Shown here one piece after another: positions 19,337 through 28,686 of a stretch of 51,229 nt of DNA. Where the stretch lies: contig NZ_AKJK01000001.1 of the NCBI RefSeq assembly GCF_000282375.1, positions 1 to 51,229 on the forward strand, given 5' to 3'. Under the pieces are notes generated by a model that saw nothing but the letters and a program-made list of their open reading frames with translations, searched no databases and was not told the DNA's origin. Numbering within the stretch: position 1 is the stretch's first letter; every line of letters starts with the position of its first letter. The translations under genes were made by a program, and so were the position numbers. The DNA comes from Pseudomonas sp. GM50 (GTDB taxonomy: Bacteria; Pseudomonadota; Gammaproteobacteria; Pseudomonadales; Pseudomonadaceae).

Positions 19337-20302
19337 ATGCCGCGTACGCTGATAAGAAAGAACCCGAGCAACTTCAAGACCCTGCCGTTATTCGTCGAAG
19401 CGACACCCGAAGGCCTGAGTTACCAGAGCGTCGGGATGCCGTTGAATTTCTCCCAGACTTTGCAGCGCCGCCGTCCGGTAACGGTGCCCGACAGCGAGCG
19501 GTTTGCCCTGGAGCTGGCGAACCTCGGGGTTTCGGTGCGCCTGACCCTGCATTGGCAGAATCGCGATTACTGGGTGTTGGTGCGTCAACGTCGGCAGGAC
19601 CGCGGCGACGTGGTACTCAAACTGATCTCGGGTTACGTGCCGGCCCATGAACTGACCCTGCCGCTGCACACGGCGACCCAGGAAATCGCCGAAGAGTGCC
19701 TGTTGGAAACCCCGGAAGGCTGGCTCAGCGGGCGTTTCAACGACACCTGGCTGCCCGCGCCCTACTCGTCCGCCCTGCATTACCGCGAAGCCCTGCCGTT
19801 TCGCCTGACACCGCTGTCCGGTTCGGCGCGGCCGGTGCGCTGCGCCAACATGCCGCTGATCGAGCGCCCCCGGGCCTATGTGCATTTGCCGACCGCGTCG
19901 CTGCAATTGATCTATGACTTGCGCCTGGACGTGCCCAAGGAAGCCAAATCCCTGAGCCTGTTCCATGTGGACGAACGGCTGGAGGGCGATCAATTGGTGG
20001 CCCGGCTCGATCGCAAACGCCCTGATTTGTATCTGATGCCACTTGAAGATGGAGTGCCCCTTCCCGAGCTGTATACGCTCAAGCGCGATAAGCTTTTACC
20101 GGCCAGTACCCGTGGACTGTATCTGGCAGAGAGCTTTGCTATCCAAGAAGGCTGGGTAGTGCGCGAAGAACGTATTCGCTGGAAGGACTGGATCGCACAA
20201 CAAGGAGTGGGAGTACCGAAAGCCCGGCAACAAGGGTTGAAGCAACTGAGCGTCAAAGCTCTGCGACTGGTGAGACTGGTGCAGGGAACACTGCGTAAGT
20301 AA
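19337..20302 (+). CDS. Conserved hypothetical protein (321 aa)
   Basis: I do not recognise a defined function. The protein has 321 residues, no signal peptide or membrane segment, and is rich in Arg and Leu. A central QEIAEECLLETPEGWL resembles part of a Nudix box, but the full signature is absent, so this is only a hint. Such proteins are sometimes labelled metal ABC transporter ATPase in Pseudomonas annotations, but no Walker motifs are visible. The start MPRTLIRKNPSNFKTLPLFV follows a GCAGGAG ribosome-binding site. The position downstream of the aldo/keto reductase matches that of PA4993 in P. aeruginosa. Confidence 0.8.
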   Translation: MPRTLIRKNPSNFKTLPLFVEATPEGLSYQSVGMPLNFSQTLQRRRPVTVPDSERFALELANLGVSVRLTLHWQNRDYWVLVRQRRQDRGDVVLKLISGYVPAHELTLPLHTATQEIAEECLLETPEGWLSGRFNDTWLPAPYSSALHYREALPFRLTPLSGSARPVRCANMPLIERPRAYVHLPTASLQLIYDLRLDVPKEAKSLSLFHVDERLEGDQLVARLDRKRPDLYLMPLEDGVPLPELYTLKRDKLLPASTRGLYLAESFAIQEGWVVREERIRWKDWIAQQGVGVPKARQQGLKQLSVKALRLVRLVQGTLRK

Positions 20303-20365
20303 CTGTGAAATTGTCGTGGGCGTAAGTGAGATTCTTACAGTGGAGGTACGATCAAAAACCACCTC

Positions 20366-21187
20366 TCACGGGGCTTCCGTCTTGTCCGATCGTTGCCTGT
20401 CCATGAACGTGCGAAACTGCGCAAACAGATGAAAGTAGCGATTCTCGCGCTTGCCCATACCCCGTTTGGGAGAAAACGACTCATCAGCAAATGCACCCGT
20501 GATACGAACACGGGAGGCCTTGGTATCCATGGTGCAGATCCTGGCGCCAGCCTGTTGCAGCACGTATTTGAGCAGCCGTTCGGAATGTAACTTCCTTCCT
20601 GTCGCTTTACAGAAGTCGAAGATGTGCTCAATCCGTTTCCCATAAGCCATGTAGGTATCCCGTCCACAAATGGCAAAACGATCGTTCAATCCTCCCCACC
20701 ACTGCCAATCAGGGATGTAAGTATTCAACCGCCTGGCATTGGGGTGCTTGAACACATAAGTGGGAAGCGGTGTGTGATAGAAATTATCCGGTCGCACGAA
20801 TACTACGAAATCAGGATTGAAGGACTCCATCATGGCGGTGACGGTGTGCAGCGAATTCAGCTGATAGATCAGGTTGCGAAGTGATGCGTGCTCATCAGCC
20901 CACGTATCGCCGAGTGCCTTTACTTGTTCAAAATTCCAATGCTCCAGAACACCTTCCGTTGAGGTGAGTCGGCCGGTCATAGACTCAAAAGCCTCATAGT
21001 TGTCCGCTGTCAGCGCCCCTCTCTCACCTGAGCGTGCGTTCTGGATTTCGTCGATTTTATAGAGATGATAAAAGCACTTTACGTTGCTGTTCGAAGGCAG
21101 CTGCGCAAAAACGTTTTCTTGAATGGAGGGAAAGCAGATTTCCGAATTTCTTGGAATACCAAAAAAAGCCACCGCAATATTCAACAC
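20366..21187 (-). CDS. Putative glycosyltransferase-like hypothetical protein
   Basis: The product has 273 residues and starts MLNIAVAFFGIPRNSEICFP, which resembles the first strand of a GT-A-type fold. A hydrophobic strand leads into VVFVRPDNFY, reminiscent of the R-x-D motif of capsular and O-antigen glycosyltransferase-like proteins, and GGLNDRFAICGRDTYMAYGKR is a pattern I associate with such proteins. I do not recognise a named family, so the function is an inference from the pattern and the context. It follows the GT29-like gene after 67 nt on the same strand. Codons and base composition look less GC-rich than in neighbouring core genes. Confidence 0.72.
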   Translation of the reverse strand: MLNIAVAFFGIPRNSEICFPSIQENVFAQLPSNSNVKCFYHLYKIDEIQNARSGERGALTADNYEAFESMTGRLTSTEGVLEHWNFEQVKALGDTWADEHASLRNLIYQLNSLHTVTAMMESFNPDFVVFVRPDNFYHTPLPTYVFKHPNARRLNTYIPDWQWWGGLNDRFAICGRDTYMAYGKRIEHIFDFCKATGRKLHSERLLKYVLQQAGARICTMDTKASRVRITGAFADESFSPKRGMGKRENRYFHLFAQFRTFMDRQRSDKTEAP

Positions 21188-21254
21188 TCGACAACACCCC
21201 TGAAAAAATCGAGCCTTTTCGGCACTCTACTGGCGACCGGTCACAAACCATCAT

Positions 21255-21962
21255 TTATTTGCGACGAAGCAATACTTGCCACCAACTACGACGCTGCAGA
21301 GGTACGACGATGACGTCCGACTTCTGCAACCAGTCCCGCTCATAGTCCCAGGCATGCCCACCCCAGAGTTTTCCCGCTTCGTTGGAAAAACCTAATGTCA
21401 TCAGTTGGTAAGTATAACCGGCGTGGCTGCGCAGCCAATCGAACAACACCAGCGCATTGAAACCAGTGGACGGTCCAACATAACGTTTGCCTCCTGGTCG
21501 ATCGACCGGGTAGTTCCACAATGCCGGTAACGGTATCCGCTCCCAATAAAGAGCCACTCGCGGCAAAGGACACATTGCCTCCGTGCTTCCCACCAGCATC
21601 GTAAAACAACGCCCGCCGGCGTTCTCAAAAAGGCACTGCACTTCAGGTCCATAGGGAAGGCCGAAAAAGTACGCGTCCGGCGCATTGAAACCATGCACGA
21701 ATACATTGACGCTCTGTGGGCAAAGCAGTCCCGATTTAATACAGGTGTTGAAGCTGACCACTACGTCATCAATGCCTATATTCAACGCTTGGAAATCGGT
21801 CGACGTGATAGCCGGATTATTGGCTACAAGCACAACACGAGCGGCCTTGCGCAAGCACTCTTTCAGCTCCTCGGGCAGTCCATCCATAACAGACTGGTGC
21901 CCACCAGGCATCGTATCCAGCGCTACTTGCTCACAGGCTTGAGGCTTTTGATATTCCATCAT
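21255..21962 (-). CDS. Glycosyltransferase family 29 (sialyltransferase)-like protein
   Basis: The product has 235 residues. Its middle shows a nucleotide-binding-like stretch VVLVANNPAIT, then DDVVVSFNTC, and the C-terminal half holds YVGPSTGFNALVLFDWL and LWGGHAWDYERDWL. This layout (V-S-F-N, then a Gly-Pro-Ser-T-G segment, then a His-containing motif) resembles sialyltransferase family GT29 and related bacterial proteins. A CMP-sugar donor would therefore be expected, but no sialic acid or CMP-sugar synthesis genes lie in the window, and Kdo is the CMP-sugar certain to be present. The gene abuts the next gene with no gap, so they are one unit. Confidence 0.7.
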   Translation of the reverse strand: MMEYQKPQACEQVALDTMPGGHQSVMDGLPEELKECLRKAARVVLVANNPAITSTDFQALNIGIDDVVVSFNTCIKSGLLCPQSVNVFVHGFNAPDAYFFGLPYGPEVQCLFENAGGRCFTMLVGSTEAMCPLPRVALYWERIPLPALWNYPVDRPGGKRYVGPSTGFNALVLFDWLRSHAGYTYQLMTLGFSNEAGKLWGGHAWDYERDWLQKSDVIVVPLQRRSWWQVLLRRK

Positions 21963-22937
21963 CTACTCCGGAACCTTCATCCCGTGGCGTACCTTCACCC
22001 ACAGGCGAGTTAACGATGAAGGTGGTTGCCAGGGACGCATTTCACGCTGTATCTCGATGGCCAGCGTACGCCCCACCCGGGCAAAGGAATACTGGCTCTG
22101 CGCGAATGCCTGTCCGTTACTGGCGATACGAGCCGTCAGCAAAGGATCACTCTGCAATAGCTCGAGTTTTTCCACAGCTTCATCTTCGGAACGATAGAAC
22201 ACCGTGTTGTGCATATCCCGAAAGCCCAGCAACTCGTCTTCTTCACCCTGGCTCCAGGCCAACAGTACACAGCCACACGCCATCGCTTCAAAGTTCTTGA
22301 TCATGAATTCGTTCATGCCGATATCGGCACTGACAAAAATCTTGATGCGATTGAGCATTTCCAGGTACTCGGTGCCTGACTTGGTGCGGGCGACCAGCAT
22401 GCCGGTGCGCTGAGAAAGCGCTTCAAGGAGTGCCTTGCGTTGCGCATACTCGGTACTTTTCAGACTGCCCAGAAAACCGATCGGAATGTCTCGGACACCG
22501 TCCATGTTATGCAGCATCTGTTCGTCATATCCTTTTGAAACGAACACTGCATCAATATTTTCAGCTTGCATCCGACGCGCAACTATAGCTCCAGAAACCA
22601 GTACGCGAGCACTTGGGAGACGGCTGTACAGGCGCGAATATACCCGTAGGTATTTACTGTCGGGCATGTAGTTCTGATAGGCGTCATGCTCGAGAAAAAT
22701 CAGACCGGGAATACATTTTAGAACACTGAGTTGCGGGGCGAGGCGCTTGACTCTGGAGAAAATCACCACCCGGTCGAAGTTCTGATAATTGACCGAGGCG
22801 AGAAACGGACCAAGTTTCATCTGCTGTTTTTTGCTCAGACGATAGACGACACACTCATCGCAGTTCTGCTGCACGATCTCATACAGCCGATCCAGAATGA
22901 CTCGTTGTTCGTCCATCACCAGAAGCATGACTTTCAT
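21963..22937 (-). CDS. Glycosyltransferase, group 1-like C-terminal domain (PF13524 type)
   Basis: The product has 324 residues and a GT-B-like organisation: the N-terminal half starts MKVMLLVMDEQRVILDRLYE, and the C-terminal half carries the nucleotide-sugar binding segment SADIGMNEFMIKNFEAMACG followed by CVLLAWSQGEEDELLG, with the Glu typical of the family. This pattern is that of the PF13524 group. Donor and acceptor are unknown. It is the promoter-proximal gene of the three-gene transferase group and lies about 120 nt downstream of hldE on the same strand. Confidence 0.85.
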   Translation of the reverse strand: MKVMLLVMDEQRVILDRLYEIVQQNCDECVVYRLSKKQQMKLGPFLASVNYQNFDRVVIFSRVKRLAPQLSVLKCIPGLIFLEHDAYQNYMPDSKYLRVYSRLYSRLPSARVLVSGAIVARRMQAENIDAVFVSKGYDEQMLHNMDGVRDIPIGFLGSLKSTEYAQRKALLEALSQRTGMLVARTKSGTEYLEMLNRIKIFVSADIGMNEFMIKNFEAMACGCVLLAWSQGEEDELLGFRDMHNTVFYRSEDEAVEKLELLQSDPLLTARIASNGQAFAQSQYSFARVGRTLAIEIQREMRPWQPPSSLTRLWVKVRHGMKVPE

Positions 22938-23057
22938 TCATTCATTACCGAGACAAAAGCAGCTAAGCGCGGGTTCGTACCTGGCAACATCAACGGGAAC
23001 GGTTATACCCTCAGGGTAAAACCGCTCACATACAGTACAAAACGGAAGACGTTCACT

Positions 23058-24479
23058 TCAATGGTTGCGGATCTTCTCGACAATCGCCGTGGTCGAGCTG
23101 TTTTCCACCAACCCCAGCACTTTCACTGTCCCGCCATAAGCGGTGACGATGTCCGCCCCGACTACCTGCTCAATGCCATAGTCCCCACCCTTGACCAGTA
23201 CGTCCGGCTTGACCTCGCGCAACAGGTTTTCCGGTGTGCCTTCAGCAAAGCTGATCACCCAATCCACTGCGCCCAGACCGGCCAGTACAGCCATGCGACG
23301 GTCGACGCTGTTGATCGGCCGACCCGGCCCTTTCAAGCGGCTCACCGACGCATCGTCGTTGACCGCCACGATCAGACGATCGCCTTGGGCACGCGCCTGT
23401 TCGAGGTAGGTCACGTGGCCGGCATGCAGGATGTCGAAGCAGCCATTGGTGAACACAATCTTCTCGTTGTGTGCACGTGCGTCGTCGACTGCCAGCAAAA
23501 GCTGCTCCAGCCCCAACACACCACGCTCGGAACCTTCTTCACGCTGAATCGCACGACGCAATTCCGGGGCACTGATGGCCGCGGTACCGAGCTTGCCGAC
23601 GACGATGCCCGCCGCCAGGTTGGCCAGGGCCACCGCGTGGGGCAGTTCTTCGCCAGCGGCGATCGCCGCCGCCAGGGTAGAAATCACCGTGTCACCGGCG
23701 CCGGTCACGTCGAACACCTCGCGGGCACGAGCCGGCAGGTGCAGCGCCGGATGATCCGGGCGCAGCAAGGTCATGCCGTGCTCGCCACGGGTCACCAGCA
23801 AGGCGCCGAGGTCGAGGTCGTGCATCAGCTGCGCGCCCTTGCTCACCAACTCGTGTTCATCGGCGCAACCACCGACGATGGTTTCAAATTCACTGAGGTT
23901 CGGGGTGATCAGGCTCGCGCCGCGGTAGATCGAGAAATCCTTGCCCTTGGGATCGGCCAGCACCGGAATCCCACGGGCGCGGGCGGCCTGGATCAGCACC
24001 TGATGGTTTTTCAGCGCGCCTTTGCCATAGTCGGACAGCACCAGCACCTTGATGCCTTCGAGCAATTCGTCGACTTGCTCACCCAGCGCCAGGGCGTCGG
24101 TTGCGAAAGGTTCTTCGAAGTCGATGCGCAGCAATTGCTGGTGGCGGCTCATCACCCGCAGCTTGACGATGGTCGGCTGGTGCGCGATGCGCTGGAACAA
24201 CGCTCGCACGCCAGCGCCCTTGAGGCTATTGACCAGGCTGTCGGCAGCCTCATCGTCGCCGGTCACGCCGACCAGCGAGGCCGGCGCACCGAGCGCGGCA
24301 ATGTTCAAGGCAACGTTGGCGGCACCGCCCGGGCGGTCCTCGATTTGCTCGACTTTGACTACCGGTACCGGCGCCTCAGGGGAAATCCGTGAGGTACCAC
24401 CATGCCAGTAACGGTCGAGCATGACATCGCCGACCACCAAGACAGGGGCTTGATCGAATCGCGGCATGGACAACTTCAT
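23058..24479 (-). CDS. hldE: Bifunctional heptose-7-phosphate kinase / heptose-1-phosphate adenylyltransferase
   Basis: HldE makes ADP-D-glycero-beta-D-manno-heptose, the donor for WaaC and WaaF. The 473-residue product starts at the ATG at 24479 (MKLSMPRFDQAPVLVVGDVM); an open extension to 24692 has no family similarity. The N-terminal ribokinase-like domain (about residues 1-320) shows RPGGAANVALNIAALG and the anion hole DVTGAGDTVIST. The C-terminal nucleotidyltransferase domain (about 340-473) has FTNGCFDILHAGHVTYLEQA with the HxGH motif. In the same LPS block it supplies the inner core; msbA lies 328 nt upstream on the same strand. Confidence 0.97.
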   Translation of the reverse strand: MKLSMPRFDQAPVLVVGDVMLDRYWHGGTSRISPEAPVPVVKVEQIEDRPGGAANVALNIAALGAPASLVGVTGDDEAADSLVNSLKGAGVRALFQRIAHQPTIVKLRVMSRHQQLLRIDFEEPFATDALALGEQVDELLEGIKVLVLSDYGKGALKNHQVLIQAARARGIPVLADPKGKDFSIYRGASLITPNLSEFETIVGGCADEHELVSKGAQLMHDLDLGALLVTRGEHGMTLLRPDHPALHLPARAREVFDVTGAGDTVISTLAAAIAAGEELPHAVALANLAAGIVVGKLGTAAISAPELRRAIQREEGSERGVLGLEQLLLAVDDARAHNEKIVFTNGCFDILHAGHVTYLEQARAQGDRLIVAVNDDASVSRLKGPGRPINSVDRRMAVLAGLGAVDWVISFAEGTPENLLREVKPDVLVKGGDYGIEQVVGADIVTAYGGTVKVLGLVENSSTTAIVEKIRNH

Positions 24480-24775
24480 GGAGCAACCCACATACAAAAT
24501 GAACAGGGGCGCGATATTAGCACAGGGTTGGCGCTGGCTAGCGCGACGGCTGCAACCGGATGAATTGGCAGGGGGGCTCTGCTCATTTATTGAGCAGAAA
24601 TACCGATCGCCGCCGACAGCGACCGCACGTTGCAGATCCTGGTGTCGATCCAGCACTGTCAGCGACGTTTCAGTTGAGGGAACCTTAAACAAGCGCGTTG
24701 TCGAGATTTACTCCGGCGTGGTCAAAGCGCAAGGGGCTGATGACAAGCACCGGGACGCGTTGCACGCCGGTGAAC
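24480..24775. other. Intergenic region between msbA and hldE
   Basis: This stretch lacks a credible gene. It contains the hldE upstream region, with a TAATAT -10-like box on the minus strand near 24516-24521 but no matching -35, and a perfect inverted repeat CTGCTCA-TTTAT-TGAGCAG (24579-24597). A terminal hairpin for msbA follows at 24776-24802. Confidence 0.6.
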
Positions 24776-24802
24776 GCGAGGGTGAGCCGGGCTCACCCTC
24801 GC
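24776..24802 (-). terminator. Hairpin directly after msbA (candidate terminator)
   Basis: GCGAGGGTGAGCC and GGCTCACCCTCGC pair over 13 bp around a single central G, five nucleotides after the msbA stop codon. It lacks a T-tract on the minus strand, so it may stop transcription only weakly or protect the 3' end of the mRNA. Confidence 0.6.
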
Positions 24803-24807
24803 AACGG

Positions 24808-26610
24808 TCAGGCGATATCTTCAGCCGGGGCGTCGAGGCCCATGGCGTTCAGGCGGGCGTAGTAACCGTTCTGCGCCAGAAGTTCGGCATGGGTGCCGCG
24901 CTCCACAATACGGCCCTGATCCATGACCAGAATCAGGTCAGCTTTCTCGATGGTCGACAGACGGTGAGCGATGACTAAAGTTGTCCGGCCTTTCATGACC
25001 TGATCCAGTGCGGCCTGAATATGCCGCTCGGATTCGGTATCGAGGGCAGAAGTGGCTTCGTCGAGGATCAGCAACGGCGCATTTTTCAGCAGGGCCCGGG
25101 CAATCGCCAGACGCTGGCGCTGACCGCCGGACAACAACACGCCGTTCTCACCGACCTGAGTGTCCAGGCCTTCGGGCAACTGCGCGATGAAGTCCATCGC
25201 GTAGGCGTCTCTTGCCGCTTTCTCGATGTCTTCACGGGGTGCGCCGGCCAGATCGCCATACGCGATATTGTTGGCCACGGTATCGCTGAACAGCGTCACA
25301 TGCTGGGTCACCTGAGCAATGTGCTTGCGCAGATTCAGCAGTTTGTACTGTTCCACTTCAACGCCATCAACCAGGATCTCGCCCTTGTCGTGGTGATAGA
25401 AGCGTGGAATCAGGTTGGCCAGGGTCGACTTGCCACTGCCCGAACGCCCCACCAACGCCACCATTTGCCCCGGTTCTACCGTGAAACTGATGTCATCGAG
25501 TACCTGCCGCTCGGTGCCCGGGTAGGTGAAGCTCAGGTGGCGCACATCCAGCCGACCGCTGACGGCCTCGCGCTCGATGGTGCCTTTATCGAGTTCGGGT
25601 TCGACGTCCAGTTGCTCGAAGATACTCTCGGCGCCGGCGACACCTTTCTGGATGGTCGAACTGACTTCGGACAATTGGCGGATCGGCTTGGGTAACAGGC
25701 CCGCCAGGGTGATGTAGGCCACCATGTCACCGGCGGACGCATCACCGCGCAGGAACAGCACCAGGAACATCAGGACCGCCATGGCGCTGTAAATCACCAG
25801 TTGCAACAGCGGCGTATAGATGGCGCCCGTACGGGTCATGCGCAGTTGCTTGTCGGTATTGCCCTGGCTGGCGTTGAAGAAGCGCTTCTGTTCGTAGACT
25901 TCGCCGCCGAAGCTGCGCACCACGCGATAGCCCTGGATGGTTTCCGAAGCCACGTGGGTCACGTCACCCATGGCGGCCTGGATCTTCTTGCTCTGTTTGC
26001 GGAATTTCTTGCTGGCGGTACGCACCATCAAGGCGATCAACGGCAGGATCGCAACCATGACCAGCGTCAGGCGCCAGTTCATGAACAGCAGCGAGGCGAA
26101 CAGGAAGATCACCGTCATGCCTTCTCGGATTACGACCTTGATCGCATCCGTGGCCGCCCCCGTGACCATGGTCACGTTGAAGGTGATGCGCGAAATCAGA
26201 TGACCCGAGTTATGCTTGTCGAAGTAGCGGTTGGGCAAGACCAGCAGATTGTTGAACAACTGCACCCGCAAGTCGTGAACCAGCCCGAGGGAAACCTTGG
26301 CCAGGAAGTAGTTGCCCAGATAAGATCCCAGCCCCTGCCACGCGGCAATCAGAATGATCAGCAAGGGCACCGCCTGCAGCAGTTGCAGGTCACGCAGGTA
26401 CGGCACGCTTGGAAACAGCACTGCTTCAGGGTTGGACAACCCGTCGACGAAGTACTTGAGGATGTAGCCGAGCATTGGCTGAGTCGAAGCGAAAATCAGA
26501 AAACCGACAATGCTGATCAGGAACAGACTGATGTACGGCCGGACATAGCCGAGCAGACGGAAGTAGATTTTCAAGCTCGATGGGCTTGCAGCGAGACTGG
26601 AGTCGGTCAT
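24808..26610 (-). CDS. msbA: Lipid A export ATP-binding/permease protein MsbA
   Basis: MsbA flips lipid A-core across the inner membrane. The 600-residue product is a half-transporter: six membrane helices in about residues 20-310, then an ATP-binding domain. Motifs are in order: Walker A GRSGSGKSTLANL, Q-loop HIAQVTQHVTLF, signature LSGGQRQRLAIARALL, Walker B APLLILDEATSALD and the H-loop His in LVIAHRLSTIEKAD. The signature is complete, so the protein should be active. The gene is divergent from waaL across 156 nt that must contain both promoters. Confidence 0.97.
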   Translation of the reverse strand: MTDSSLAASPSSLKIYFRLLGYVRPYISLFLISIVGFLIFASTQPMLGYILKYFVDGLSNPEAVLFPSVPYLRDLQLLQAVPLLIILIAAWQGLGSYLGNYFLAKVSLGLVHDLRVQLFNNLLVLPNRYFDKHNSGHLISRITFNVTMVTGAATDAIKVVIREGMTVIFLFASLLFMNWRLTLVMVAILPLIALMVRTASKKFRKQSKKIQAAMGDVTHVASETIQGYRVVRSFGGEVYEQKRFFNASQGNTDKQLRMTRTGAIYTPLLQLVIYSAMAVLMFLVLFLRGDASAGDMVAYITLAGLLPKPIRQLSEVSSTIQKGVAGAESIFEQLDVEPELDKGTIEREAVSGRLDVRHLSFTYPGTERQVLDDISFTVEPGQMVALVGRSGSGKSTLANLIPRFYHHDKGEILVDGVEVEQYKLLNLRKHIAQVTQHVTLFSDTVANNIAYGDLAGAPREDIEKAARDAYAMDFIAQLPEGLDTQVGENGVLLSGGQRQRLAIARALLKNAPLLILDEATSALDTESERHIQAALDQVMKGRTTLVIAHRLSTIEKADLILVMDQGRIVERGTHAELLAQNGYYARLNAMGLDAPAEDIA

Positions 26611-26766
26611 ATCACGCGAATGTCGATAAAAAGGACGCTGACTTTAGCACAGCTTCTTCAGGGTTCTGGCAATCGCATAAAGGCTGTTATTGTTAGGCGT
26701 CATATTCAGCATCAAATAGCCATCACCCCAAGATGGCCGATCAACTTCAGGATTGAATCTTTCAGC

Positions 26767-28632
26767 ATGCAACTCAGTGGTTTCAACAGCACGTCCAATC
26801 GAGTCTTCGATTTCATTTGCCTCTGGATTCTTCCTCTCGGCTATCTCTTGCTTCTGTGCGCCCTGTTCTTTCTGCCCGGGCGCAGCCTGCATCACAAGCT
26901 TTTCTATGGCCTGTTCAGCATTCCAGCGTTGATTGCCCTTTGCCTGCGTCCGCGAGAATTCAAAGAGTTGCTCCGCGAGCCAATCTTTGTCGCGCTGCTG
27001 CTGTTCGTCGCCTGGGCGCTGCTCAGCCTGAGCTGGGGACCGCCGATGGAGCACCGTGTCGCTAGCCAGTTCAAACCCTCCTTGCACACACTATTGCTGT
27101 TCGCTGGCTGCTATCTGCTGGTGCGTTACCGTAGCGACATCGTTCAACCCCTGCTATTCAGCGCCGCCGTGGTGAGTCTGATCGCTTCGGTCTACAACCT
27201 GTTCATGTTTGCCCGCATCTACGAACCGGGCATGCGCCTGATCGGTGGCGGCGCATTCGACAATCCGCTCCTCAGCTCCCACGTATTCGGCTTTTTTTGT
27301 ACCTATTGGCTGAGCCTGAGCATGACCTGCAAACGTCGCCGGCTGCTCTGGCTGAGTATCCCGGCGATGGCGATCATGTTCGCCGCGGTGCTTGCCACTG
27401 GCTCCAGAACGCCGCTGGTTGCGTTGACACTGGCTGCATTCTGGCTGAGTTTCATCTGCTGGAACCGTCGCACCATCGTACTGTTGGGTGCCCTGTTTAT
27501 CAGCGGGACAGCGGTCGCCTTGCTGCTTTCGCAGATGATCATCGAACGCGGCGACTCCTATCGCCTCGAAATCTGGCAGTTGGCCCTGCAAAAAATTGCC
27601 GATCACCCGTGGATAGGTCATGGCTACAACGCCAGCCTGACCCTCGACCCGGGTATCGGCTACACCTTGCAGGAGCCTCATAGCTTCGCCTTGGGCGTGC
27701 TTTACTACGTCGGCATCTTCGGGCTGCTGCCATGGTTGTTTTTCCAGGCCTGGGGTTTGCTGAGCAGCTGGCGGAATCGCCTGCAACCGCTGTTCATCAT
27801 CGCCTCGACCTGGCTGGTATTCGGCATCGGGGCAGGCCTGACCGAAGGCGGCGGGATCATCTCCCGGCCCAAGGAACACTGGTTCCTGCTGTGGATTCCA
27901 TTGGCACTGATCGCCGCGCTGAGCATCAACCAGCGAGCCAGGCGCCTGTCGGCGATGCCGGTCAAGACGTTGACCTCGACGGCCCTGCAACAGTTGACCG
28001 CCAGCGCTCAGGTGATCGAAGAAGATGGCCTGGGCCCCAAAGTCCTGCGCCTGATCGATGGCAGCTTCCTCAAGCTGTTCCGGCGTCGCCGCTGGTACAC
28101 CTCGGGCAGCTTCAACCCCTATTCCGAACGTTTTGCCGCCAACAGCGAACAATTGCGTAACAAGGGGATCCCGACTCCACAAATTCTGGATCTGTACCGT
28201 CTTAATGACGGCAGCAGCGCCGTGCACTACACGCCACTGCCGGGCAGCACCTTGCGCCAGGTGCTTCAAGGCATTACCGCGCCAGCAGTGCGTCAGGCGC
28301 TGGTTGAGCGTTTCGGCAAATTCATGGCACAGCTGCATGAGCAAGGTGTCTACTTTCGTTCCCTGCACCTGGGGAATGTACTGGTACTGAACGACGGAGA
28401 ATTCGGCCTGATCGATCTGGCGGATATGCGCATCTATCCGTCATCGTTGAGCCTGTCCCTGCGCCAGCGCAATCTGCGCCATATGCAGCGTTACACCGAG
28501 GATCGGCGCTGGCTGTTCGAGGACCATTTTGACGCGCTACTGCAGGGATACGCCGTGACGGCGTCGAAATCCGCGGTCGACAGTCTGCACAGGCAAGTGC
28601 AGGCCGGAGGGCACCCCGCAAGGGCTCATTGA
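26767..28632 (+). CDS. waaL: O-antigen ligase WaaL fused to a C-terminal LPS-kinase-like domain
   Basis: The product has about 621 residues from the ATG at 26767. Residues 1-395 form a membrane protein of roughly ten helices with the O-antigen ligase/polymerase (Wzy_C) features: TGSRTPLVALTLAAFWLS and the EPHSFALGVLYY segment with a conserved His. Residues about 397-621 form a kinase-like domain, with a conserved LRLIDGSFLKLFRRRRWY and VYFRSLHLGNVL followed by FGLIDLADMR. The catalytic-loop position normally Asp (HxDLxxxN) is Ser532, while the second Asp (DLAD) is present. In P. aeruginosa waaL (PA4999) and a kinase-like gene (PA4998) are separate as I recall; here they are one gene. An upstream in-frame ATG near the msbA start has no ribosome-binding site, so 26767 is preferred. 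Confidence 0.87.
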   Translation: MQLSGFNSTSNRVFDFICLWILPLGYLLLLCALFFLPGRSLHHKLFYGLFSIPALIALCLRPREFKELLREPIFVALLLFVAWALLSLSWGPPMEHRVASQFKPSLHTLLLFAGCYLLVRYRSDIVQPLLFSAAVVSLIASVYNLFMFARIYEPGMRLIGGGAFDNPLLSSHVFGFFCTYWLSLSMTCKRRRLLWLSIPAMAIMFAAVLATGSRTPLVALTLAAFWLSFICWNRRTIVLLGALFISGTAVALLLSQMIIERGDSYRLEIWQLALQKIADHPWIGHGYNASLTLDPGIGYTLQEPHSFALGVLYYVGIFGLLPWLFFQAWGLLSSWRNRLQPLFIIASTWLVFGIGAGLTEGGGIISRPKEHWFLLWIPLALIAALSINQRARRLSAMPVKTLTSTALQQLTASAQVIEEDGLGPKVLRLIDGSFLKLFRRRRWYTSGSFNPYSERFAANSEQLRNKGIPTPQILDLYRLNDGSSAVHYTPLPGSTLRQVLQGITAPAVRQALVERFGKFMAQLHEQGVYFRSLHLGNVLVLNDGEFGLIDLADMRIYPSSLSLSLRQRNLRHMQRYTEDRRWLFEDHFDALLQGYAVTASKSAVDSLHRQVQAGGHPARAH

Positions 28633-28686
28633 TACTCGACCTTTCGGGGAGAAGATCGCTCGCTGAAGCATTGATAATGCACTCCA

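Noticed and set aside
25801..26766. N-terminal extension of the waaL fusion frame
   Set aside because: The 322 upstream codons are antisense to msbA and have shadow composition; the ATG at 26767 begins the hydrophobic ligase domain.
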